DNA of 9,319 nt from Tepidimonas sp. UBA997. Its GTDB lineage: Bacteria > Pseudomonadota > Gammaproteobacteria > Burkholderiales > Burkholderiaceae_C. A model generated the notes under the pieces. It searched no databases and was not told the DNA's origin. It saw only the letters and a list, made by a program, of their open reading frames with translations. Each line of letters starts with the position of its first letter. Positions within the stretch are counted from its first letter, which is position 1. Shown here piece by piece: positions 1-6,388 of the stretch. The DNA lies in NCBI GenBank assembly GCA_002291945.1, contig DBAZ01000035.1:1-9319 (forward strand), in the 5' to 3' direction. The translations under genes were made by a program, and so were the position numbers.

Positions 1-185
1 AATCTGGAAAGACAGTGGTGGGCAAGTGGCGCCTTACTGGCATGGTAGTCTGGGATGCTGATTTCTTTGATATGGAAGTAGCAGCGCACGTCACGATCCG
101 CAACGATTTGACGGGCGAATTCCAGTTTGGTCTGGTGCAGGGCGATATCGATGCCCAGGCCGCTGATATCGGTGGCGTGACACAT
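1..185 (-). CDS. Hypothetical protein, N-terminal part, cut by window edge
   Basis: A leftward reading frame opens at the ATG read from 185 down and stays open to the edge of the window, giving 61 residues without a stop. A strong Shine-Dalgarno sequence, AGGAGA at 198-193, sits 7 bases before the start, which is the main reason to believe it is real. The protein begins MCHATDISGLGIDIALHQTK and is a mixed soluble sequence with several His and Asp residues. I see no signal peptide or membrane segment, and I do not recognise the family. The rightward frame over the same DNA (15-227) is judged an antisense shadow. The C-terminus lies outside the window, so length and domain content are unknown. 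Confidence 0.5.
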   Translation of the reverse strand, partial: MCHATDISGLGIDIALHQTKLEFARQIVADRDVRCYFHIKEISIPDYHASKAPLAHHCLSR

Positions 186-324
186 GTTGAGTTCTCCTGG
201 TCGGCGCTGATGAGAACGATCCGATGAGCGGACGTGGCTGGATGGACGTGACGGGCGATCAGGCACAGGGACGCATCTTCATCCACCTGGGTGACGACTC
301 GGCTTTCACAGCGGTACGCGCGAG

Positions 325-537
325 ATGAACTGCACCGATGTCGATCAGGCCTTGGAAGTAAATGGCCTGCGAGCCGAGAACGCCCGCCTGATCGCACTGC
401 TCGAATCCCACGGAATCGAATGGCGGTTGCCGCCAAAGCCCATTGCTGTTGAGGTACAGGAGCCCGAGCAATCTAGATTGTCCACCGCCGAGAAGGTGGC
501 ACTGTTTCGTCGTCTGTTTCGTGGGCGAACGGATGTA
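325..537 (+). pseudogene. Truncated N-terminus of a TOTE-type primase/helicase protein
   Basis: The first 71 residues of this frame resemble the N-terminus of proteins annotated as TOTE conflict-system proteins with an archaeo-eukaryotic primase domain. Those begin with a short Leu/Glu coiled segment, seen here as LRAENARLIALLESHGIEW at residues 15-33. A variable linker follows, and then the block STAEKVALFRRLFRGRTDV at 53-71, which normally runs on into the primase domain with a YPxRWE-like sequence. Here the resemblance stops immediately after RTDV. The frame stays open, but only as low-complexity sequence antisense to the gene at 768-1175, and no primase or helicase motif follows. The start ATG has no good ribosome binding site, and an in-frame stop lies upstream at 292-294. 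I infer a remnant left after deletion. The assignment rests on recall of family sequences, not a search. Confidence 0.55.
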
Positions 538-767
538 AGACGATTTCCGGTCAGGCCACAAACATGGCATGAATGCTGCGGCACGCCAGAGCGGCACCAT
601 ACGTTGCACACGATGCCCGGAAGGATCATGAGCAGGTACAACATGGAGAGAGCGCTGGGCACGGCCTGTGCCGTCAGGTCGATCTGCCGATCAAGTGGAG
701 CCTGCCTACCCAGCCACGGGCAGGCAGACGTCCGATGGCGGCCCGTGCCAAGCTCAGAGGGTTTCGA
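538..767. other. Unassigned stretch between remnant and small DNA-binding gene
   Basis: About 230 bases with no reading frame I can assign on either strand. The open frames here have no ribosome binding site and give Arg/Cys/His-rich shadow-like sequence. The only visible structure is an inverted repeat, GCCTGCC at 700-706 pairing with GGCAGGC at 719-725. It could form a hairpin downstream of the leftward gene that ends at 768, but no T-run follows on either strand, so it is not a classical terminator. The DNA may be debris of the truncated gene to its left or of an old insertion. Confidence 0.35.
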
Positions 768-1175
768 TCAGGTGCTTGCCACGGCCTCAGCGGGCGTACG
801 GGCTGCCCGTGCTGCACGGGCGGGGCGCTTGGTCGCTGGTTTGGGGGTGGGCGTTGGGGCTGGTTTGGCCTTGGCTTGGGGGGTGGCAGTAGTCGGCACT
901 TCGGGGGGCGTTTCCGAGCGGGCAGGGCGGCCGGTTTTGAGGCTTTCCACTTTGCCGATCGCGGCCAGCAAGTCCGGGTCTTGTGCGGCGTTGAGCCAAA
1001 GAACGCCGGCTCGCAGCAACTCGCTCTTCTTGACCGCCTTGCCCAGCGTCAGGGCGCGGGCTTTGAGGCCGTCGATCAGGGCGTATTCGTCTTTCGGCAT
1101 GCAGAAACTGTCGCGCACCAGTTTCACTTTTCTGGGTTTGGTGTCAGCGGTGTCTTTTGTCTTGCGGCTGGACAT
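768..1175 (-). CDS. Small ribbon-helix-helix-like protein with basic Ala/Pro/Lys tail
   Basis: A 135-residue protein. The start ATG at 1175 was chosen because an AAGGA-type ribosome binding site lies just upstream; a start at 1232 would add 19 residues translated from the putative operator. Residues 1-17 are Lys-rich and charged. Residues 17-62 have the look of a ribbon-helix-helix core: a short strand (KVKLVRDSFCMP), a helix (KDEYALIDGLKARAL), a turn, and a second helix (KKSELLRAGVLWLN). Residues 85-135 are a low-complexity Pro/Ala/Lys/Arg tail with KPAPTPTPKP and RAARAART runs, resembling basic DNA-compaction tails. Proteins of this kind are common as hypothetical genes in Burkholderiales. 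I infer DNA binding, possibly autoregulation through the palindrome at 1201-1215. The low-complexity tail makes the opposite strand look falsely open across this gene. Confidence 0.75.
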   Translation of the reverse strand: MSSRKTKDTADTKPRKVKLVRDSFCMPKDEYALIDGLKARALTLGKAVKKSELLRAGVLWLNAAQDPDLLAAIGKVESLKTGRPARSETPPEVPTTATPQAKAKPAPTPTPKPATKRPARAARAARTPAEAVAST

Positions 1176-1200
1176 GGTGTTTCCTTGGTGAGTTAAACAA

Positions 1201-1215
1201 TGTAAACAGTTTACA
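1201..1215. promoter_or_regulatory. Perfect 15-bp palindrome, candidate operator
   Basis: TGTAAACAGTTTACA is a perfect inverted repeat with 7-base arms and a 1-base centre. It lies in the divergent intergenic region, 26 bases upstream of the leftward gene start at 1175 and 80 bases upstream of the ackA start at 1295. Related half-sites flank it: GTTAAAC at 1192-1198 and GTTTAC at 1251-1256, so the core motif occurs four times in about 65 bases. Clustered short half-sites suit a small dimeric regulator such as a ribbon-helix-helix protein. I could not place confident -35/-10 elements around it for either gene. Binding and target are inference. Confidence 0.5.
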
Positions 1216-1294
1216 CCGAAATGCGGTTTCACGCGCCTGTCATGCGGTTGGTTTACGTTCTTTGTGTCTTCCCATGGATTTACCCTTGACGTTC

Positions 1295-2494
1295 ATGAAT
1301 TCATCCGCCTTGTTGCTGACCCTCAATGCCGGTTCTTCATCGTTGAAGTTTGGCGTGTATGAAACCAGCCCGGGCCTCACCCTGGTAGCCAGCGGGCAGG
1401 TTCATCGCATAGGTGGCGACAGCGCACTGACGGTGAAGCTGTTGGCCGCTGCAAACCGCCAGCCGCCGGAGGGTCAGGCGCAGGAAAGTCAGGCACTGGG
1501 AACGGTAAGTCATGACGGTGCGGTAGATGCGATTCTGAACTGGCTCAGGCAGCGCATCGACGGCCGCCGGGTGGCGGCGGTGAGTCATCGGGTGGTTCAT
1601 GGTGGCCCCACCCTTGCTGCACCCATCTGCCTAGACGCAGCGGCGCTGGAGTGCCTTGCGCAATGGGTGCCGCTGGCCCCTTTGCACCAGCCCTTCAACC
1701 TCGCGGGCATCGAGGCCGCCCGTCTGGCGTTTCCCGATGCCGTGCAGGTGGCCTGCTTCGATACCGCCTTTCACCGGCAGCGCGGTTTTGTGGCCGATGC
1801 ATTTGCCCTTCCGCGCCACTTCTACGAGGCGGGCATACGCCGCTACGGGTTTCATGGCTTGTCGTATGAATACATTGCCAGTCGGCTCAAGCAAGACCAT
1901 GCCGACCTTTTCGGGGGCAAGGTGGTGGTGGCGCACCTCGGAAACGGGGCTTCCATGTGTGCCTTGCGGCAGGGCCGCTCGGTGGCTTCCACCATGGGGT
2001 TTTCGGCGCTCGACGGGCTGCCGATGGGCACCCGGTGTGGCCAGCTCGACCCGGGCGTGCTGCTCTACCTGATGGAGCATGAGCACATGGACGCCGCCGC
2101 TCTGCGCGAGCTGCTCTATCACGAGTCGGGCTTGAAGGGGCTGTCGGGCCTGAGCCACGACGTGCGCGAGTTGAGCGCATCCGCAAACCCCCATGCCCGC
2201 GAGGCACTCGATTATTTTGCCTACCGGTGCCGCCGCGAGATCGGTGGCCTAGCGGCGTGTCTCGAAGGCATGGACGGACTGGTTTTCACGGCAGGCATAG
2301 GCGAAAACTCGGCCGAGGTGCGGGCCATGATCTTGGCTGGCATGGACTGGCTGGGCATCGAGTGGGACGCCCGTGCCAATACGCAACACGCCCCGGTCAT
2401 TTCAGCGCCAGCTTCGAGGGTGCGTGTGCTCGTGATCCCGACCGACGAGGAGAGGATGCTGGCCGAGCATGCCTGCCGTCTGCTCGGCCTTTGA
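1295..2494 (+). CDS. ackA: Acetate/propionate kinase
   Basis: Acetate kinase of 399 residues, the usual family length. It interconverts acyl phosphate plus ADP with carboxylate plus ATP in the cytoplasm, downstream of phosphotransacetylase. Visible family features are the N-terminal signature LLLTLNAGSSSLKFG (Asn11), SHRVVHGG (Arg99), LAPLHQPFN (His131), the second signature ACFDTAFHRQ (Asp156), RYGFHGLSYEY (His187), the phosphate loop HLGNGAS (214-220), GTRCGQLDPG (Arg247), FTAGIGENS, and the C-terminal TDEERMLAEHA with the conserved Glu. All catalytic positions are present. The ATG at 1295 was chosen by alignment with family N-termini; ATG 1274 would add 7 residues and 1157 far more. Neither 1295 nor 1274 has a clear ribosome binding site. 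The reductase gene follows after 34 bases on the same strand, so the two are probably an operon. The partner phosphotransacetylase is in the fusion gene facing it. Substrate chain length (acetate, propionate, butyrate) cannot be read from sequence alone. Confidence 0.95.
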   Translation: MNSSALLLTLNAGSSSLKFGVYETSPGLTLVASGQVHRIGGDSALTVKLLAAANRQPPEGQAQESQALGTVSHDGAVDAILNWLRQRIDGRRVAAVSHRVVHGGPTLAAPICLDAAALECLAQWVPLAPLHQPFNLAGIEAARLAFPDAVQVACFDTAFHRQRGFVADAFALPRHFYEAGIRRYGFHGLSYEYIASRLKQDHADLFGGKVVVAHLGNGASMCALRQGRSVASTMGFSALDGLPMGTRCGQLDPGVLLYLMEHEHMDAAALRELLYHESGLKGLSGLSHDVRELSASANPHAREALDYFAYRCRREIGGLAACLEGMDGLVFTAGIGENSAEVRAMILAGMDWLGIEWDARANTQHAPVISAPASRVRVLVIPTDEERMLAEHACRLLGL

Positions 2495-2528
2495 GTTTCG
2501 AGGATGCCATTTACCAGGAGGAAACGCC

Positions 2529-3356
2529 ATGTTCATTGACCCCCATTCGATCGACCCGCTGCCCAAAGTCTGGGACGAAAACGCCCGCATCGGTGACATG
2601 CTCAAAGGCAAACGTGGCCTGGTGGTGGGCGTGGCCAATGGCGACAGCATCGCCTTTGGCTGCGCGGCCAAGTTGCGCGCCTTCGGTGCCGACATCGGGC
2701 TGACCTACCTCAACGACAAGGCCAAGCCGCATGTCGAGGCGCTGGCCCGCCAGATCGATGCCCGACTGGTTTTGCCGCTCGACGTGACCCAAGCCGGACA
2801 GATGAAAGGCGTGTTCGACACCATCGCCGAAACTTGGGGCAATCTGGATTTCGTGATTCACTCGATAGCCTATGCACCGCGCGACGATCTCCATGGCCGC
2901 ATTCTGGACTGTTCGCAGGCGGGCTTCCAGCTTGCCATGCAGGTGTCCTGCCACTCTTTCATCGACATGGCGCACCATGCCGAACCGCTCATGAACCCCG
3001 GCGGAGCCATGATCACCATGAGCTACTACGGGGCAGACAAGGTGGTGAACAACTACAACATGATGGGGCCGGTCAAAGCCGCGCTGCAGTCTTGCGTGCG
3101 CTACATGGCCAAGGAGTTGAGCGAACGGGACATCCGCGTCTTTGCCGTCTCGCCCGGCCCGCTGCGCACCCGGGCGGCTTCGGGGATAGCCCACTTCGAC
3201 GAACTGATCGACATGGCCGTCTCGCGTGCCCCAGGGCATCGGCTGGTGGACATTGCCGAGGTCGGGCGTACGGTGGCCTTTCTGGTCGGCGGGGGCGCAT
3301 CGGGCATGACCGGCGACGTGATCTACGTCGATGCCGGTCTGCACAACATGGCCTGA
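2529..3356 (+). CDS. fabI: FabI-like enoyl-[acyl-carrier-protein] reductase
   Basis: A 275-residue Rossmann-fold short-chain dehydrogenase of the FabI class, expected to reduce trans-2-enoyl thioesters with NAD(P)H. The start follows a strong AGGAGG ribosome binding site 34 bases after ackA. The cofactor loop is GVANGDSIAFG (34-44), matching the FabI pattern GVAxxxSIAxG. HSIAYAP at 111-117 precedes the catalytic block MSYYGADKVVNNYNMMGPVK, with Tyr166, Tyr176 and Lys183 in the FabI Tyr-Tyr-Lys arrangement. PLRTRAASGI (211-220) is the family substrate-loop region, and the chain ends in a VDAG motif. About 22 extra residues precede the Rossmann strand compared with E. coli FabI. Its place beside ackA, rather than among fatty-acid synthesis genes, suggests a second, specialised copy acting with the MaoC/phosphotransacetylase fusion, possibly on enoyl-CoA. 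That role is inferred; the symbol denotes the class only. Confidence 0.88.
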   Translation: MFIDPHSIDPLPKVWDENARIGDMLKGKRGLVVGVANGDSIAFGCAAKLRAFGADIGLTYLNDKAKPHVEALARQIDARLVLPLDVTQAGQMKGVFDTIAETWGNLDFVIHSIAYAPRDDLHGRILDCSQAGFQLAMQVSCHSFIDMAHHAEPLMNPGGAMITMSYYGADKVVNNYNMMGPVKAALQSCVRYMAKELSERDIRVFAVSPGPLRTRAASGIAHFDELIDMAVSRAPGHRLVDIAEVGRTVAFLVGGGASGMTGDVIYVDAGLHNMA

Positions 3357-3359
3357 TCA
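3354..3359. other. Abutting convergent stop codons in one TGATCA
   Basis: The reductase stop TGA occupies 3354-3356 and the leftward fusion gene stop (TGA, read as tca) occupies 3357-3359. Together they form the palindrome TGATCA with no intergenic base. There is therefore no room for a bidirectional terminator between the two operons; any termination signal must lie inside the opposing coding sequence. Confidence 0.9.
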
Positions 3360-4769
3360 GGTGGTGACGACGTGTTTCTGCCGGTTTTGATGCGCGACCA
3401 ACTGCGTCAGCAGCGCTGAGGAGACCCGGGCCCGAGGGCCATCGGCCCGGCTGGTCAGGGCGATCGGCACGCGGGCACCCAGCACGATGCCGGAGCCGGT
3501 TGCGCCAGCCAGATACTCCAGTTGTTTGGCCAGCATGTTGCCGCTTTCCAGGTCTGGCACGGCCAGAATGTCGGCTTGCCCGGCCACCGGCGAGTCGATC
3601 TGCTTGATGGCCGCCGCCTCGGCCGAGATGGCGTTGTCAAAAGCCAGCGGGCCATCGAGCAGCCCGCCACGAATCTGGCCCCGGTCGGCCATCTTGCAAA
3701 GTGCCGCCGCGTCCAGCGTGGAAGGCATGTTGGATTTGACGTTTTCCAGCGCGGCCAGTAGCGCCACCCGAGGGGTTTGCACACCCAGCATCTGGGCAAA
3801 GTCGATGGCGTTTTGCACGATGTCCACCTTTTCTTCGAGCGTGGGGCGGATGTTGAGGGCGGCGTCGGTGATCAGCAGGGGTTTGCTGTAGAGCGGTACA
3901 TCGAAGCGGAATACATGCGACATACGCCGACCGGTTCGCAGTTCCTTGCGGCTGAGCACGGCGTGTATCAACTCGTCGGTGTGCAGGCTGCCTTTCATCA
4001 GCGTTTCCACTTGTCCCGAGGCCGCCATCGCGGCGGCCAGGTCGGCGGCTGCATGGCTGTGCGGCGTGTCCAGAATGTCCAAGCCATCGAGATCGATGCC
4101 GGAGGCGTCGGCAATGGCGCGGATGCGTGCTTGGGGCCCGATCAGGACGGGGTCGAGCAGCCCGAGGCGAGCCGCATCCATCGCGCCTTTGAGCGAGCCT
4201 TCGTCGCACGGGTGAACCACGGCACAGCGCACGGCAGGCATGCCATGCACCAGGGCCAGCAAAGCCTGGAAGCGGGCTTCGGGGTCGAACACCTGGATTT
4301 GTGGCACGATGGCCCGCGGCATGCGCACCTTGTGCGGCGGGGCCAGCACCCGGGCCACCCCACTGACGACCCGTACATCGTTCTGGTTCACCGCTTCGCA
4401 CGCCAGTTCGACGATCTTTCTTTTTTCGTCCTTCGCGATCACGGTTGCACTGACGGTGAGGGTGTCGCCTATGCGCACCGGATGCGAGAAGTGCAGCGCC
4501 TGATCCAGGTAGATCGTTCCGGTGCCCGGAAACTGCGTACCCAGCAGGGCGGAAATCAGGGCACCGCTCCACATGCCGTGACCGACGACCCCGTGAAACA
4601 GCGTCTCGTTGGCGTAGGCGGGGTTGAGGTGCGCCGGGTTGGTGTCGCCAGAGACAGCGGCAAATGCCTGGATGTCCTGCGGCGTGAGCGTGCGCAGCAG
4701 GCGGGCGCTCTGGCCGATCTGCAGTTCATCAAACGTGTGGTTGTCGACAAAATCATCAAGACGGTTCAT
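3357..4769 (-). CDS. Bifunctional MaoC enoyl-CoA hydratase / phosphate acetyltransferase
   Basis: A 470-residue fusion. Residues 1-145 are a MaoC hot-dog hydratase: the hydratase-2 motif AVSGDTNPAHLNPAYA carries Asp42 and His47, followed by FHGVVGHGMWSGALIS and the strand region YLDQALHFSHPVRIGD. These enzymes hydrate trans-2-enoyl-CoA to (R)-3-hydroxyacyl-CoA. Residues 165-465 are a phosphate acetyl/butyryltransferase domain: VHPCDEGSLKGAMDAARLG, TLMKGSLHTDELIHAVL, SHVF, LLITDAALNIRP, LLDGPLAFDNAIS and AVPDLESGNMLAKQLEYLAG, the family's ordered blocks. This domain exchanges acyl-CoA plus phosphate for acyl phosphate plus CoA and would feed the kinase at 1295-2494. The same fusion is a known annotated architecture in proteobacteria. 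The start ATG overlaps the upstream stop (ATGA at 4769-4766), so translation is probably coupled. A weak AAAAGG lies upstream. It ends flush against the reductase gene. Confidence 0.92.
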   Translation of the reverse strand: MNRLDDFVDNHTFDELQIGQSARLLRTLTPQDIQAFAAVSGDTNPAHLNPAYANETLFHGVVGHGMWSGALISALLGTQFPGTGTIYLDQALHFSHPVRIGDTLTVSATVIAKDEKRKIVELACEAVNQNDVRVVSGVARVLAPPHKVRMPRAIVPQIQVFDPEARFQALLALVHGMPAVRCAVVHPCDEGSLKGAMDAARLGLLDPVLIGPQARIRAIADASGIDLDGLDILDTPHSHAAADLAAAMAASGQVETLMKGSLHTDELIHAVLSRKELRTGRRMSHVFRFDVPLYSKPLLITDAALNIRPTLEEKVDIVQNAIDFAQMLGVQTPRVALLAALENVKSNMPSTLDAAALCKMADRGQIRGGLLDGPLAFDNAISAEAAAIKQIDSPVAGQADILAVPDLESGNMLAKQLEYLAGATGSGIVLGARVPIALTSRADGPRARVSSALLTQLVAHQNRQKHVVTT

Positions 4770-6388
4770 GTGTGTGCCTTTTGCAGTCGGAGTTCGTTGA
4801 GTCGCTGGAGCAGTGCTTCGTCAGTCACCTTGAGTGTCGCTGCCTTGCCGACCAACACTCTACCGCTATGGCCGTCGAGGGTGATCCAGTCGCCTTCGGC
4901 CAACGAGTGATCGCCCAACTGGATGCGCCGCTGTGTTTCGTCAATGTGCAGGGTGCTGCACCCGACCAGGCAGACCTTGTTCAACTGCCGGGCCACCACC
5001 GCCGCATGCGAGGTGCGAGCGCCGCGGTGGGTCAGCAGGCCGGTTGCAGATTCCAGCGCGGCGATGTCGCTCGTATTGGCGTCCTGGCGCACCAGCACCA
5101 CCGGCACCCCCGCTTGGCTGCGTTCCCTCACCCGATCGAGGTCGAGCGCCACTTCGCCACTGGCCACCCCGCCACAGGCCACAACCGCTTCGGCCACCCC
5201 CTGAGCGGCGGTTGGTTCTACCGTGGCATCATGGCCAGCAAGCACCAACTGCTCCGTTGCAAGGTCTTCGTCCCGAAGCTGGGCGGTGCGCTCCCAGGCA
5301 GTTTCGGCGCTGATCAGGCCTTCGTCGAGCATGTCGAGGGCAATCCGGGCGGTGGCCACCGGCGTGCGCTTGCCGGAGCGGGTTTGCAGCAGGAAAAGCG
5401 CACCGTCTTGGATGGTGAATTCGAAGTCCTGCATGTCGGCGAACGTGGTCTCGAGTTGTTGCGCGGCGCTTTGCAACTGGCTCCAGGCTTCCGGTGCAGC
5501 CTGTGCCAGCGCCGTGTGTCCGTGGGCATTGCGCTGACCGGCCACCACGTCCTCACCTTGTGCGTTGACCAGAAAATCGACCCAAAGTCCCGGTGTTCCA
5601 TCGGTCGGATGGCGTGTGAAACCCACCCCCGAGCCCGAATGCCCGCCGGCATTCCCAAACACCATGCGCTGGATGGTCACGGCGGTGCCGATGGCCTCGT
5701 CGATCCCGTGCGACTGCCGGTAGCTCGCTGCCTTGGGCAGATGCCACGAGGCATACACGGCTTTGACGGCACCCGATAGCTGCTCCCTCACGTCTTGCGG
5801 GAACGGCTCGCCCGCATGCAGCCGATACAGGGCCAAAAAGCGCTGGCTGAGTTCACGCAACTCACTGAAATCGAGGCTGCGATCATCCCGCCCGCCGGTG
5901 AATTGGGTCATTTCGTCTTCAAACAGTTGTCCGGGCAGCCCGGCCACCACTTCGCCGTAGTTGGCGATCAGGCGCCGGTAGGCGTCCCAGACCAGACGTG
6001 GATGGCCGGTGAGGCGCAGCAGGCCCGGTAGCGTGGTGTCGCACAGCCCCACGTTGAGCAAGGTCTCCATCATCCCCGGCATCGAAACCGGGGCCCCTGA
6101 CCGCACCGAAACCACCAGGGGCAATTTGGGGTCGCCCAGTACCATGCCTGTGGCCGCCTCCAGCGCCGGCAGGGCGACGCTGAACAAGGGCAGCAGGCAG
6201 TCTTCGGGCCAGTGGGTGAACGCCGTGCCTATCACCAGCGCCTGCGGCACCGGCAGCCCGATGGCCGACATCTGCTGCAAATGGTAGGCCTTCGACCCCA
6301 TGCAAGCCAGTGTCTGTTGCTGAGGATGGGTGGGTTGGTCAGACCCGATCAGATGAAAATGCCGTGGCCAGTGGGGAGCGTTTTTCAT
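4766..6388 (-). CDS. PPDK-like protein with ATP-grasp and phosphohistidine domains only
   Basis: A 540-residue protein matching only the first two domains of pyruvate phosphate dikinase. The ATP-grasp part shows MGSKAYHLQQMSAIGLPVP (Lys33), VVSVRSGAPVSMPGMMETLL (Arg96), TIQRMVFGN followed by SGSGVGFTRHPTDG (238-264), and FLLQTRSGKRT with Gln335 and Arg337. The swivelling domain carries LLTHRGARTSHAAVVARQ, with the phosphorylatable His461 close to the family's usual position. The PEP/pyruvate-binding barrel that makes up the last third of the roughly 870-residue enzyme is absent; the chain ends about 40 residues after the His domain. It should be able to move phosphate from ATP to histidine, but the acceptor is unknown. 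Separate ATP and His modules are known in other dikinase relatives such as phenylphosphate synthase. The start at 6388 is set by the ATGA overlap with the preceding gene; an upstream in-frame ATG at 6592 lies deep inside that gene and is unlikely. It is translationally coupled at both ends. Confidence 0.85.
   Translation of the reverse strand: MKNAPHWPRHFHLIGSDQPTHPQQQTLACMGSKAYHLQQMSAIGLPVPQALVIGTAFTHWPEDCLLPLFSVALPALEAATGMVLGDPKLPLVVSVRSGAPVSMPGMMETLLNVGLCDTTLPGLLRLTGHPRLVWDAYRRLIANYGEVVAGLPGQLFEDEMTQFTGGRDDRSLDFSELRELSQRFLALYRLHAGEPFPQDVREQLSGAVKAVYASWHLPKAASYRQSHGIDEAIGTAVTIQRMVFGNAGGHSGSGVGFTRHPTDGTPGLWVDFLVNAQGEDVVAGQRNAHGHTALAQAAPEAWSQLQSAAQQLETTFADMQDFEFTIQDGALFLLQTRSGKRTPVATARIALDMLDEGLISAETAWERTAQLRDEDLATEQLVLAGHDATVEPTAAQGVAEAVVACGGVASGEVALDLDRVRERSQAGVPVVLVRQDANTSDIAALESATGLLTHRGARTSHAAVVARQLNKVCLVGCSTLHIDETQRRIQLGDHSLAEGDWITLDGHSGRVLVGKAATLKVTDEALLQRLNELRLQKAHT

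Noticed and set aside
700..725. Inverted repeat as a terminator for the leftward 768-1175 gene
   Set aside because: The 7-base stem is good but no T-run follows on the leftward strand.
573..1196. Long rightward frames opposite the 768-1175 gene
   Set aside because: They are shadows of the Pro/Ala/Lys-rich tail of the leftward gene, giving Gly/Arg/Trp-rich low-complexity protein with no ribosome binding site.
2511..3344. A 277-residue leftward frame antisense to the FabI-like gene
   Set aside because: The opposite strand carries complete FabI motifs with a strong ribosome binding site; the antisense protein shows no domain.
3777..4910. A 377-residue rightward frame antisense to MaoC-Pta
   Set aside because: It runs across the junction of two well-supported leftward genes, has no family motifs and is His/Val/Gln-rich as GC-rich antisense frames usually are.
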